From: Burkholderiaceae bacterium
Lineage (GTDB): Bacteria; Pseudomonadota; Gammaproteobacteria; Burkholderiales; Burkholderiaceae
Direction: 5' to 3'
Assembly (NCBI GenBank): GCA_022701845.1
Contig: JAKONS010000038.1
Coordinates: 1-9,133 of the forward strand
DNA length: 9,133 nucleotides
The notes below the pieces were generated by a model, which was not told where the DNA came from, did no database searches, and saw only the letters and a list, made by a program, of their open reading frames with translations. Position 1 is the first letter of the stretch. Each line of letters opens with the position of its first letter. Shown here piece after piece: positions 1-7,003 of the stretch. The position numbers were made by a program, and so were the translations under genes.

Positions 1-274
1 TCAGCACCACGTCGCCCCGGGCATGCGCCACGCAGGGCAGCACCTGGCCTTCCTGTTTCTCCTCGCGGCTGAGGCCGGGCCAGGGGATGGCGTAGACCAC
101 CTCGCCGGCGGTCATCGGGCAGATGCAGGCGCGGCAGGTGCCGTTGCGGCAGGAGCTCGGCAGCACCACGCCGGCGGCTTCCGCCGCGGCCAGCAGGGTG
201 ACGCCGGCCGGCACCTCCACCACCCAGCCCTGGGGCTCGATGCGCAGCAGCGCGGCGGGCGTCGTCAGTTCCAT
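1..274 (-). CDS. Plant-type 2Fe-2S ferredoxin domain protein (3' end cut by window edge)
   Basis: This reads as a small soluble electron carrier. The 91 visible residues begin MELTTPAALLRIEP and carry the [2Fe-2S] ligand set of plant-type ferredoxins: Cys42, Cys47, Cys50 and Cys81, spaced C-x4-C-x2-C-x30-C, inside SCRNGTCRAC and LPCVAHARG. The family is usually about 95-110 residues, so only a short tail is probably missing beyond the left edge. The ATG at 274 overlaps the end of the upstream helicase gene by 10 bp, which suggests translational coupling, and no clear Shine-Dalgarno sequence is visible. The partner reductase or oxygenase is not in view, so its redox job is unknown. The fold assignment is secure; a role in helicase function is not implied by the overlap alone. 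Confidence 0.9.
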   Translation of the reverse strand, partial: MELTTPAALLRIEPQGWVVEVPAGVTLLAAAEAAGVVLPSSCRNGTCRACICPMTAGEVVYAIPWPGLSREEKQEGQVLPCVAHARGDVVL

Positions 275-2370
275 GCCGCCCGCGAACGCTCGCGCACGCC
301 GGTCTCCATGCGCGGCGCCGGCCGGGGCGGGGCGGCGTGGGGCGGTGGCGGCGGCCAGAACACCTGGTCGAAATCCAGCACGTCGCGCTCCTCGATGAAG
401 CGGCTGCGCGCCGCGTACATATGGCGGTCGCCGGCGCGGGCCTGCTGGGTGACGTAGAAGCGGTGCGGCACCAGCAGGTGCAGATGCTCGCGGGCGCGGG
501 TCATGGCCACGTAGAGCAGGCGGCGCTCTTCCTCGATGTCGGCGCTGTTGCCGGTGGCCATGTCCGACGGAATGCAGCCGTCGACCACGTTGAGCACCGA
601 CACCGATGTCCATTCCTGGCCCTTGGCCGAGTGGATGGTCGACAGGATCAGGTAATCCTCGTCGAGCAGCGGCACGCCCGAGCGGTCGCTGGTGGATTCC
701 GGCGGATCCAGCGTGAGCTCGGCCAGGAAGCGCTCGCGCGAGCCGTGGCCCGCCGCCAGCCGCACCAGCTGCTCCAGGTCGGCGCGGCGGGTGGCGGCGT
801 CTTCGTGCAGCCGCTCCAGATGCGGTAGGTACCAGGCCAGCGCCCGCTCCGCATCGCCCGGCCACGACGCCTGCTGCGCATCGCGCAAACCGGCGTAGAG
901 CGCGGCGAAGGCCTGCCAGTCGCCCGCCAGCGCCGGCCGCGGCACGAAGGCGGCCAGCGCGGCGGCCGGATCGGGGCTGTCCTGCATCGCGTCGAGCAGG
1001 CGGCCGGCGGTGGCCGCGCCCAGGCCCGGCAGCAGCTGCAGCACCCGGAAACCCGCCAGCCGGCTGCGCGGGTTCTGCACGAAACGCAGCACCGCCAGCA
1101 GGTCCTTCACATGGGCGGCTTCGAGGAATTTCAGGCCGCCGAACTTGACGAAGGGAATGTTGCGCCGCGCCAGCTCCAGCTCGACCGCCGCGCTGTGGCT
1201 GGCGGTGCGGAACAGCACGGCCTGCGCGGTCAGCCGCAGCCCGCCTTCGCGCAGCGCCAGGGTGCGCTCGGCCACCCAGCGCGCCTGCTGCATCTCGTCG
1301 GGCACGACGACGAGCTCGCTGCGGCGGGTGGAGGCCTTGTCGGTCCAGAGGCGCTTGGCATGGCGCTCGGCGGCGCGGCCGATGACCGCGTTGCTCACCT
1401 GCAGGATCGGCTGGGTGGAGCGGTAGTTGCGCTCCAGCGCGACGACGGTGGCGGGCGGCTCGAACTGCGCCGGGAAGTCGAGGATGTTGCGCACCGTGGC
1501 GCCGCGAAACGAATAGATCGACTGCGCGTCGTCGCCCACGACGGTGAGCCCGCGGCCGTCGGGCTTGATGCCGAGCAGGATGGCGGCCTGCAGCCGGTTG
1601 GTGTCCTGGTATTCGTCCACCAGCACATGGTCGAAGCGCTCGCCCAGCAGCGCGCCCAGGCCGGGGTCGGCGGCCATGTCGGCCCAGAACAGCAGCAGGT
1701 CGTCGTAGTCGACCGTGTTCTGCTGCTGCTTGGCCTCCACATAGGCGCCGAACAGTTTCCTGAGTTCGGCCTCCCATTCGGCGCACCACGGATACGCGGT
1801 GCGCAGCACCTCGGCCAGCGGCGCCCGGGTGTTGACGCAGCGCGAGTAGATGCCCAGGCAGGTGCCCTTCATCGGGAACCGCTTGGTGGTGGAAGACAGG
1901 TCGAGCTGGTGCCGCACGATTCCCATCAGGTCTTCCGCGTCGCCCCGGTCGTGGATGGTGAAGTTCTCCTCCAGCCCGATCGCCTGCGCATGCAGCCGCA
2001 GCAGCCGCGCGCCGATGCCGTGAAAGGTGCCGGCCCAGGGCAGCGACGGCGCCGCCGCGCCGCTGGCCGCGGTGCCTAGCACCTTCTGCAGCACCGCGCC
2101 CACCCGGCGCTCCATCTCGACCGCGGCGCGGCGCGAGAAGGTGAGCAGCAGGATGCGCTGCGGATCGGCACCGTGCAGCACCAGGTTGGCCACCCGGTGC
2201 GCCAGCGTCATCGTCTTGCCGGAGCCCGCGCCGGCCACCACCAGCAGCGGCCCGCCGCCCGGGAGCGCCGGGTCGGCGCCGTCGCCCAGGCCGAACCAGA
2301 CTGCCTCGCGCTGGCGGTCGTTGAGGGCGTCGAAAGCGGCCGCGGCGGCGGCGGAAAGTGGAGTGGGCAT
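265..2370 (-). CDS. UvrD/Rep/PcrA-type superfamily 1A ATP-dependent DNA helicase
   Basis: This is predicted to be a cytoplasmic 3'-5' DNA helicase acting in repair or replication restart. The 701-residue product has the full SF1A set in order: Q motif LNDRQREAV (16-24), Walker A AGAGSGKT (46-53, Lys52), motif Ia LLLTFSRRAA (74-83), TFHGIG (115-120), motif II VDEYQDTN (251-258), motif III GDDAQSIYSFRGA (279-291), motif IV LERNYRST (312-319), motif V STIHSAKGQEW (577-587) and motif VI EEERRLLYVAMTRA (613-626). Its length lies between Rep and UvrD. The tail (about 671-701) is proline-rich, with five consecutive prolines. The ATG at 2370 was chosen because the open frame upstream of it runs into the neighbouring gene on another frame and lacks conserved sequence. 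A candidate LexA box lies 22 bp upstream. It could be an accessory UvrD paralogue rather than housekeeping UvrD, so no symbol is given. Confidence 0.94.
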   Translation of the reverse strand: MPTPLSAAAAAAFDALNDRQREAVWFGLGDGADPALPGGGPLLVVAGAGSGKTMTLAHRVANLVLHGADPQRILLLTFSRRAAVEMERRVGAVLQKVLGTAASGAAAPSLPWAGTFHGIGARLLRLHAQAIGLEENFTIHDRGDAEDLMGIVRHQLDLSSTTKRFPMKGTCLGIYSRCVNTRAPLAEVLRTAYPWCAEWEAELRKLFGAYVEAKQQQNTVDYDDLLLFWADMAADPGLGALLGERFDHVLVDEYQDTNRLQAAILLGIKPDGRGLTVVGDDAQSIYSFRGATVRNILDFPAQFEPPATVVALERNYRSTQPILQVSNAVIGRAAERHAKRLWTDKASTRRSELVVVPDEMQQARWVAERTLALREGGLRLTAQAVLFRTASHSAAVELELARRNIPFVKFGGLKFLEAAHVKDLLAVLRFVQNPRSRLAGFRVLQLLPGLGAATAGRLLDAMQDSPDPAAALAAFVPRPALAGDWQAFAALYAGLRDAQQASWPGDAERALAWYLPHLERLHEDAATRRADLEQLVRLAAGHGSRERFLAELTLDPPESTSDRSGVPLLDEDYLILSTIHSAKGQEWTSVSVLNVVDGCIPSDMATGNSADIEEERRLLYVAMTRAREHLHLLVPHRFYVTQQARAGDRHMYAARSRFIEERDVLDFDQVFWPPPPPHAAPPRPAPRMETGVRERSRAAWN

Positions 2371-2376
2371 GGCGTG

Positions 2377-2391
2377 CGGGGTGGAGCCCCG
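2377..2391 (-). other. Small perfect hairpin in the helicase leader
   Basis: Five bases (CGGGG) pair perfectly with CCCCG across a 5-base loop, 6 bases before the helicase ATG. There is no T-tract on either side, so it is not an intrinsic terminator. If formed in the mRNA it could limit ribosome access. It could equally be a chance product of high GC content. Confidence 0.3.
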
Positions 2392-2411
2392 TACTGTATA
2401 TCCGTCCAGAG
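2392..2411. promoter_or_regulatory. Candidate LexA (SOS) box upstream of the helicase gene
   Basis: The plus-strand sequence TACTGTATATCCGTCCAGAG matches 14 of 20 positions of the enterobacterial LexA consensus. It keeps 7 of the 8 core bases, CTGT-N8-CCAG against CTGT-N8-ACAG (2394-2409). It lies in the only gap (2371-2426) between the catabolic block and the helicase, 22 bp from the helicase ATG. A -10-like TATACA on the minus strand (2395-2400) falls inside it, so a bound repressor would block the promoter. E. coli uvrD is a known LexA target, which makes the placement sensible. No convincing -35 was found. Confidence 0.6.
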
Positions 2412-2426
2412 TTCCTCGCCCCCGAA

Positions 2427-2993
2427 TCAGCCCGCCAGCGGCTCCAGTGGCGCGGCGCCGGAGGCCGGTACCGCGGTGCGCGCCACGTTCATCACCATCG
2501 ACAGATAGCTGTAGTAGCCCACCACTCCGACCAGGTCCATCACCCCGGCCTCGCCGAACGCCGCCACCGCCGCGTTCCAGGTGCTGTCGCACACCGACCG
2601 GTTCTGCTGCAGCTCGGTGCAGAAGTCGTGCACCAGGGCTTCGTCCTGGCGCAGGCCGGTCGGCCGGCGGCCTTGGCGGATCGCCTCGATGGCCGCGGGC
2701 GAGATGCCTTCGCGCTCGGCGATCGGTGCGTGTATCGCCCATTCCACCGGCTGCGACCAGAGTCGCGCGGTCAGGAGGATGGCGAACTCGGACAGCCGCA
2801 GGCCGATCGCGCTGCGGTAGCGCAGGTATTCGCCCATGCGTTGCGCATGGCCCATCAGCTCCGGGCTGCGCAGCAGCGGCACGAAGGGCGATATCAGCGC
2901 GCCGCGCGGCCCGGCGATCACGGCTTCGGCCTCGCTGCGCTGCGCGTCCGTCCACTGCGCGGGCGGCAGCGGCGGCAGGCGGTCGGGGCCCAT
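2427..2993 (-). CDS. Carboxymuconolactone decarboxylase (CMD/AhpD-like) family protein without a CxxC pair
   Basis: The 188-residue product has the helical CMD-family signature: SEFAILLTAR (68-77) followed by EWAIHAP (84-90) and a GxxDLVGVVGYYS segment (about 150-162). In AhpD-type peroxidases this region carries a C-x-x-C redox pair before the histidine. Here the equivalent stretch is P-V-E84-W-A-I-H88 with no cysteines; the only cysteines, 125 and 135, lie elsewhere. It therefore resembles the decarboxylase/EWxxH branch rather than the peroxidase branch, and a redox role is unlikely. Its ATG shares one base with the aminotransferase stop (TGATG), so it is the last gene of the coupled block. 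No Shine-Dalgarno sequence is visible, consistent with re-initiation. The true reaction is unknown; lactone or ring-cleavage-product chemistry is possible by family. Confidence 0.88.
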   Translation of the reverse strand: MGPDRLPPLPPAQWTDAQRSEAEAVIAGPRGALISPFVPLLRSPELMGHAQRMGEYLRYRSAIGLRLSEFAILLTARLWSQPVEWAIHAPIAEREGISPAAIEAIRQGRRPTGLRQDEALVHDFCTELQQNRSVCDSTWNAAVAAFGEAGVMDLVGVVGYYSYLSMVMNVARTAVPASGAAPLEPLAG

Positions 2994-4330
2994 CAGGCGG
3001 TGGCCACGGCGGGCACCGTGCGTTCGATGGCGGCGGCCAGGCGATCGACGATCTCGTCGATGTCGGCCTCGGTCACGATGAAGGGCGGCGCCACCAGGAT
3101 GTGGTCGCCGTTCCTGCCATCGACGGTGCCGCCCATCGGGTACACCAGCACGCCGTCGGCCATCGCGTTCTGCTTGATGCGGGCATGCAGCCGCAACTCC
3201 GGGTCGAAGGTGGCCTTGGTGTCGCGGTCGCGCACCAGCTCGATGCCGACGAACAGCCCGCGGCCGCGGATGTCGCCGACATGCGGATGGCCGCCCAGCC
3301 GGGCGTCGAGCGCACGGCGCAGGTAGTCGCCGCGCGCCCGCACCTGCGCCAGCAGGCCGTCGCGCTGGATCACCCGCTGCACCGCCAGCGCGGCGGCCGC
3401 CGCGGCCGGATGGCCCAGGTAGGTGTGGCCGTGCTGGAACAGGCCGCTGCCCTGGCGGATCGGGTCCACCAGCTTCCCCGCCACCAGCACCGCGCCGATC
3501 GGCTGGTAGCCGCCGCCCAGGCCCTTGGCGATGGTCATCATGTCGGGCACCACGCCTTCCTGCTCCACCGCGTGCAGGCTGCCGGTGCGGCCCATGCCGC
3601 ACATCACCTCGTCGGCGATGAACAGGATGCCGTAGCGGTCGCACAGCGCGCGCACCCCGCGCAGGTAGCCCGGCGTGGGCGGCACCGCGCCAGCGGTGGC
3701 GCCGACCACGGTTTCGGCCACGAAGGCGATCACCCGGTCCGGCCCCAGCGACCGGAACTCGGCGTCGATCTCCGCCAGCAAGCGGGCGGTGTAGTCGTCC
3801 TGGCTCTCGTCGGCGCGCCGGTCGCGGTATTCGTAGCAGGGCGCGACCCGGCCGACATCCATCAGCAGCGGCGCGAACTGCCGGCGTCGCCATTCGTTGC
3901 CGCCGACCGCGAGGGCGCCCAGCGTGTTGCCGTGGTAGCTCTGCCGGCGCGCCACGAACAGGGTGCGCTGCGGCTGGCCGATCTCGACGAAATACTGCCG
4001 CGCCAGCTTCAGCGCGGCCTCCACCGCCTCCGAGCCGCCGGAGACGAAATACACATGGTCCAGCCCCGCGGGCGCGTGCGCCACCAGGTGGTCGGCCAGC
4101 TCCTCGGCCACCTCGCTGGTGAAGAAGCCGGTGTGAGCATAGGCCAGCGTGTCGATCTGCGCATGCAGGGCGGCCAGCACGTCGGGATGGGCATGGCCCA
4201 GGCACGACACCGCGGCGCCGCCGCAGGCGTCGATATAGGCCTTGCCCTGCCGGTCGAAGATGCGGATGCCGGCGGCGCCGGCGGCCACCACCGGGGTGGA
4301 CTGGAAACTGCGATGGATGATGGCGCTCAT
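2993..4330 (-). CDS. Class III PLP-dependent aminotransferase
   Basis: This is predicted to be a cytoplasmic omega-amino-acid or amine:keto-acid transaminase (aspartate aminotransferase superfamily, class III). The 445-residue length is typical. Visible landmarks are the phosphate-binding SGGSEAVEAALKLAR (97-111), YHGNT (132-136), the cofactor-contacting Asp240 in LFIADEVMCGMGRTG (236-250), Schiff-base Lys269 in TIAKGLGGGYQPIGAV (266-281), HTYLGHP (302-308) and the C-terminal RGRGLFVGIELV (355-366). The ATG at 4330 overlaps the previous stop as ATGA and is preceded by a GGAG Shine-Dalgarno at 5 bases spacing, so the start is well supported. It lies between the M81 hydrolase and the CMD protein and would naturally act on an amine released by the hydrolase. 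Substrate specificity cannot be read from sequence. Confidence 0.95.
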   Translation of the reverse strand: MSAIIHRSFQSTPVVAAGAAGIRIFDRQGKAYIDACGGAAVSCLGHAHPDVLAALHAQIDTLAYAHTGFFTSEVAEELADHLVAHAPAGLDHVYFVSGGSEAVEAALKLARQYFVEIGQPQRTLFVARRQSYHGNTLGALAVGGNEWRRRQFAPLLMDVGRVAPCYEYRDRRADESQDDYTARLLAEIDAEFRSLGPDRVIAFVAETVVGATAGAVPPTPGYLRGVRALCDRYGILFIADEVMCGMGRTGSLHAVEQEGVVPDMMTIAKGLGGGYQPIGAVLVAGKLVDPIRQGSGLFQHGHTYLGHPAAAAAALAVQRVIQRDGLLAQVRARGDYLRRALDARLGGHPHVGDIRGRGLFVGIELVRDRDTKATFDPELRLHARIKQNAMADGVLVYPMGGTVDGRNGDHILVAPPFIVTEADIDEIVDRLAAAIERTVPAVATA

Positions 4331-5889
4331 GGTGTCTCCGGAGTGCGGTGCGCGTCGGGGTGCGCGCTCTCGTTGAAGGGAAAGTGGCGGCTGCGGTCGA
4401 GCCGGCGGTAGGGCTGGCGCATCACGTCGGCGATGCCGTAGTCGGGCGTGTCGACGATCAGGATCTCTTCGGCGGCGCTCTCGTAGAAGGCGCGGAAATG
4501 GGTCTTCGAGCGCAGCACCACGATGTCGAAATCGGCGATGTCGAGGCCGAACACGCTGAAGCAGTCGCCGTCCACCGCGAAGGCGAAGCTGCTCACCACG
4601 CTCACCGAGACGCCGTCGATATCCAGCAATGCACTCAGCCCCAGGTCGACCGGCATGCCGCGCATGTAGGCGCCCGAGACGCGGTAGCTTTTCGGGCCGG
4701 CCCAGACCACTCGCGCATCGACCGCCAGGGTGCCGCCGGCCTTGTCGGAGCTGTGGCCGCCCAGGCGCAGCGACACAAGCGCGCCCGCCCCGGCGGCAGC
4801 GGCCTGCCGCGCTGCGTCCGCATCCCACAGGAAGGGCACGGCCACCCGACGCAGGCGGCGCTCCAGCACCGCGCGCAGCAGGTAGGTCGAATCGTTCATC
4901 CGGTCGGCATGCTCCAGCAGCACGAAGGGCTTGCCGGGGCCGGTGCCCTCGCGGGCGGCGATGCGCGCGACGGCATGGTCGAGCGCGCCGGCGGTGTCGT
5001 AGAGCTTCAGCGGCGCGTACAGCGCATGCCGGCAGTCGTGGATGCGGCCGGACAACCGGTCGCAGGCGGCCTGGGCGCGCGGCCGGTCGGCATCGGTCAC
5101 GCACAGCACCGAGAAGCCGGTGTTGTGTGCGTCGCCATAGGAAAAACCGGCCATCACGCTGATGTCGGTGTAGCCGCCGGCAGCGGCCTCGATGGCGCGG
5201 CTCTCGGCCACGATGTCGGCCAGCGGATGCAGCGCGGTGGCGCTGAAGATGCTGGGCACCAGCACGCGCGGTTTGGCGATCGCCCAGACCGGTGCGATCT
5301 CGCCGCGCAGGGTGCGCACCATGCAGTCGGCCGCGCGTTCGCCGGTACGACCGGCGTCGGTATGCGGGGAGAGACGGTAGGCGAAGGCGGCGGTGGCGCC
5401 CTGCAGCGTGCGGGCATCGATGTTGCCGTGGTAGTCCAGCGCCACCACGAGCGGCTTGTGCGGGCCGAGGGCAGCGCGCACCGCGTCGATGAAGTCCGCC
5501 TCCGGGTCGGCATGCGACGGCGCCCAGGCGGCGCCGTGCAGGAACAGCAGCACGCCGTCGAGCGCGTCGGCCTGGGCGGCGACCGCGTCGGCGATCTCGC
5601 GGCGATAGAAATCCACCGCCTCGTCGGTGGCCGGGCCGATGGCGCCGAGCGCGGTCTGCACCACCGGCAGCATCTCCACGCCCTCGCGCTCGCACACCGC
5701 GATGAAGCCGCCCATCACCGTCTGCGTGCCGCGCAGCGAATCGACGATGGTCGGGCCGCGCACCGCCACCGCCTCGAAATCGGCCAGGGTGGCGGCCTGC
5801 GGCAGGAAGCTGACCGACTCGATATGGAAGCCGGCGACGGCCACCCGCGGCCGGCGCCCGGGCCATGTCGACGATGCCGGCGCACTCAT
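4327..5889 (-). CDS. M81 family metallohydrolase (MlrC/microcystinase-like)
   Basis: The family founder, MlrC of Sphingomonas, is a zinc enzyme that hydrolyses linear peptide products of microcystin; most relatives have no known substrate. The 520-residue product has both halves of the family. The N-terminal part has HIESVSF (22-28, candidate metal or catalytic Glu24), FLHGAAW (116-122), LDYHGNID (151-158, candidate zinc ligands Asp152 and His154) and LSPHTDAGRTGERA (173-186, His176). The C-terminal part has LLEHADRMNDSTYLLRAVL (324-342), LGGHSSDKAGG (376-386) and LRSKTHFRAFYE (459-470). Two segments differ from the classical motifs, suggesting a separate subfamily. No signal peptide is seen, so it is cytoplasmic. 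The ATG at 5889 overlaps the Bug stop (ATGA), and there is no Shine-Dalgarno sequence. Assignment of individual metal ligands is by analogy. Confidence 0.93.
   Translation of the reverse strand: MSAPASSTWPGRRPRVAVAGFHIESVSFLPQAATLADFEAVAVRGPTIVDSLRGTQTVMGGFIAVCEREGVEMLPVVQTALGAIGPATDEAVDFYRREIADAVAAQADALDGVLLFLHGAAWAPSHADPEADFIDAVRAALGPHKPLVVALDYHGNIDARTLQGATAAFAYRLSPHTDAGRTGERAADCMVRTLRGEIAPVWAIAKPRVLVPSIFSATALHPLADIVAESRAIEAAAGGYTDISVMAGFSYGDAHNTGFSVLCVTDADRPRAQAACDRLSGRIHDCRHALYAPLKLYDTAGALDHAVARIAAREGTGPGKPFVLLEHADRMNDSTYLLRAVLERRLRRVAVPFLWDADAARQAAAAGAGALVSLRLGGHSSDKAGGTLAVDARVVWAGPKSYRVSGAYMRGMPVDLGLSALLDIDGVSVSVVSSFAFAVDGDCFSVFGLDIADFDIVVLRSKTHFRAFYESAAEEILIVDTPDYGIADVMRQPYRRLDRSRHFPFNESAHPDAHRTPETP
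4335..4339 (-). promoter_or_regulatory. Ribosome binding site of the aminotransferase gene
   Basis: GGAGA on the minus strand lies inside the last codons of the M81 gene, with 5 bases between GGAG and the ATG at 4330. It is the clearest Shine-Dalgarno sequence in the cassette and fixes the aminotransferase start. The neighbouring coupled genes lack one. Confidence 0.7.
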
Positions 5890-6863
5890 TGCGGCTGGAT
5901 GCCGGCCTGCTTCACCACGGCGGCCCACTTGACGGTTTCGGTCTCGGCATAGCGGCCGAGCGCCGATGGGTCGGCGCTGGCGACGACGTCGGTGCCGGAT
6001 TCGCGGAAATAGCGCTGCGCCTCGGCGCTGGCCAGCGCCTTCTGGAAAGCCGCGTTGAGTTCGCGCGCGGCCTTTTCCGGCGCGCCGGGCGGCATCGCCA
6101 CGCCGCCCCAGGCCACGCCTTCGAAGCCGGGGTAGCCCGACTCGGCCACGGTGGGCACCTCGGGCAGCGAGGCGTTGCGCGCCAGGCTGGTGACCGCGAT
6201 GGCGCGCAGCTTGCCCTGGCGGATATAGGGCAGCACGTTGGGCAGGTTGTCGATCAGCATGTCGAACTGGCCGCCCAGCAGGTCGGTCAGGGCCTGCGGG
6301 CTGCCACGGTAGGGGATGTGCCGGATCTGCACGCCGGTCTTCATCGCCAGCAGTTCGCCGCACAGATGGCCGGAGGTGCCCTGGCCGGGCGACGCGTAGG
6401 CCAGCTTGTCGGGGTGGGCGCGGGCGTAGTCGACCAGCTGTTGCAGGTTCTGCACCGGCAGCGCGGTGTTCACCACGATCACGTTGGCGACCTTGATCAG
6501 CAGGCCGACCGGGGTGAGTTTGTCCGGTTCGTAGGGAAGCTTGACGAAGGTGCTGCGGTTGATCGCCAGCGTGACGTTGTTGACATAGGCGACGGTGAGG
6601 CCGTCGGCCGGCTGGCGTACCAGGTCGGTCATGCCCAGGATGCCGCCGGCGCCGGGCTTGTTGTCGATGACGAAGGCGGTGCCGTTGTCGCGGGTGATCT
6701 GCTGGGTGAGCAACCGCATGATGGTGTCGGGCGTGGCGCCCGCGGCCGAGGGCACGATCACGCGGATCGGCCGTGCCTGCGCCATGGCGGCGCGGTGGCC
6801 GAAGAGGCCGAAGACGGCGGCCAGGGCCAGGCCGGAGCGGCGGGTGATCGGATGGTCGTGCAT
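5886..6863 (-). CDS. Bug/TctC-family tripartite tricarboxylate transporter substrate-binding protein
   Basis: This is a periplasmic solute-binding protein. Residues 1-28 form a signal peptide: basic TRRSG (7-11), hydrophobic core LALAAVFGLFG (12-22) and cleavage likely after AMA28. The twin arginine is Tat-like but imperfect. The mature part (to 325, normal length) shows family landmarks: RVIVPSAAGATPD (34-46), NKPGAGG (68-74), YASPGQGTSGHL (156-167), IPYRGSPQALTDLLGGQFD (183-201) and the AMPPGAP segment (256-262). The ATG at 6863 was preferred over an open frame extending to 6995 because it directly precedes a proper signal peptide and lies downstream of the promoter. No TctA/TctB membrane genes are nearby, as is common for Bug proteins in Burkholderiales. 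As first gene of the coupled block it probably binds the molecule, often a carboxylate, handled by the downstream enzymes. Confidence 0.95.
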   Translation of the reverse strand: MHDHPITRRSGLALAAVFGLFGHRAAMAQARPIRVIVPSAAGATPDTIMRLLTQQITRDNGTAFVIDNKPGAGGILGMTDLVRQPADGLTVAYVNNVTLAINRSTFVKLPYEPDKLTPVGLLIKVANVIVVNTALPVQNLQQLVDYARAHPDKLAYASPGQGTSGHLCGELLAMKTGVQIRHIPYRGSPQALTDLLGGQFDMLIDNLPNVLPYIRQGKLRAIAVTSLARNASLPEVPTVAESGYPGFEGVAWGGVAMPPGAPEKAARELNAAFQKALASAEAQRYFRESGTDVVASADPSALGRYAETETVKWAAVVKQAGIQPQ

Positions 6864-6867
6864 GGCG

Positions 6868-6897
6868 GGTGGATTCCGGTGGATTCGTGTGGATGAA
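6868..6897. repeat. Three 10-bp tandem units in the Bug leader
   Basis: Three imperfect units on the plus strand are ggtggattcc, ggtggattcg and tgtggatgaa, at exact 10-bp spacing (one helical turn). The first two differ only in the last base. They lie between the predicted -10 and the Bug ATG, and the third merges into the candidate operator. They could be phased contacts for a regulator or local slippage. Confidence 0.5.
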
Positions 6898-6903
6898 ACG
6901 AAT
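6888..6903. promoter_or_regulatory. Candidate RpiR operator at the Bug promoter
   Basis: The plus-strand tgtggatgaaacgaat matches 14 of 16 bases with tgcggatgaatcgaat upstream of the regulator gene (7897-7912). It overlaps the predicted -10. An inverted repeat TGAAA-N12-TTTCA (6894-6915) also covers it. Assigning it to the adjacent RpiR-type regulator is inference from sharing and position. Confidence 0.45.
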
Positions 6904-6928
6904 ATATCTATTTCACAGCGCAATGCAA
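6901..6928 (-). promoter_or_regulatory. Predicted sigma-70 promoter of the Bug-M81-aminotransferase operon
   Basis: On the minus strand a -35 TTGCAT (6923-6928) is separated by 16 bases from a -10 TATATT (6901-6906, 5 of 6 consensus bases). This is the most AT-rich patch of an otherwise very GC-rich window, and it lies 37 bp upstream of the Bug ATG in the 140-bp gap after the regulator gene. The -35 is weak (3 of 6), in keeping with a regulated promoter. Confidence 0.55.
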
Positions 6929-7003
6929 CAAATGAATCATGGCGGACGTCGTGCAGTACGGGTGGCGGCGATGGCGTCGCACGCCGCGGGTTCACGGCAC
7001 GGT

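Noticed and set aside
2371..2955. N-terminal extension of the helicase (195 more codons)
   Set aside because: The extension overlaps the CMD gene in another frame, crosses the candidate SOS promoter and has no helicase-like sequence; homology starts just after the ATG at 2370.
2027..4411. Very long open frame on the plus strand opposite the helicase, CMD and aminotransferase genes
   Set aside because: Its product is rich in Arg, Ala, Pro, Gly and His with no recognisable domain, and it lies exactly antisense to three well-supported genes. Long antisense frames are expected at this GC content.
4348..5952. Long plus-strand open frame (534 codons) opposite the M81 gene
   Set aside because: It is a mirror of the M81 coding frame with low-complexity composition and no family motifs.
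6910..6920. CRP-like half site (TCACA/TGTGA) near the Bug promoter
   Set aside because: Only one half site is present; the properly spaced partner is missing.
6973..6985. Hairpin GGCGT-CGC-ACGCC after the regulator gene as an intrinsic terminator
   Set aside because: The stem is only 5 bp and no T-tract follows on the minus strand, so it is not distinguishable from chance in GC-rich DNA.
6864..6995. N-terminal extension of the Bug protein by 44 codons
   Set aside because: It would place the signal peptide internally and run through the predicted promoter and operator.
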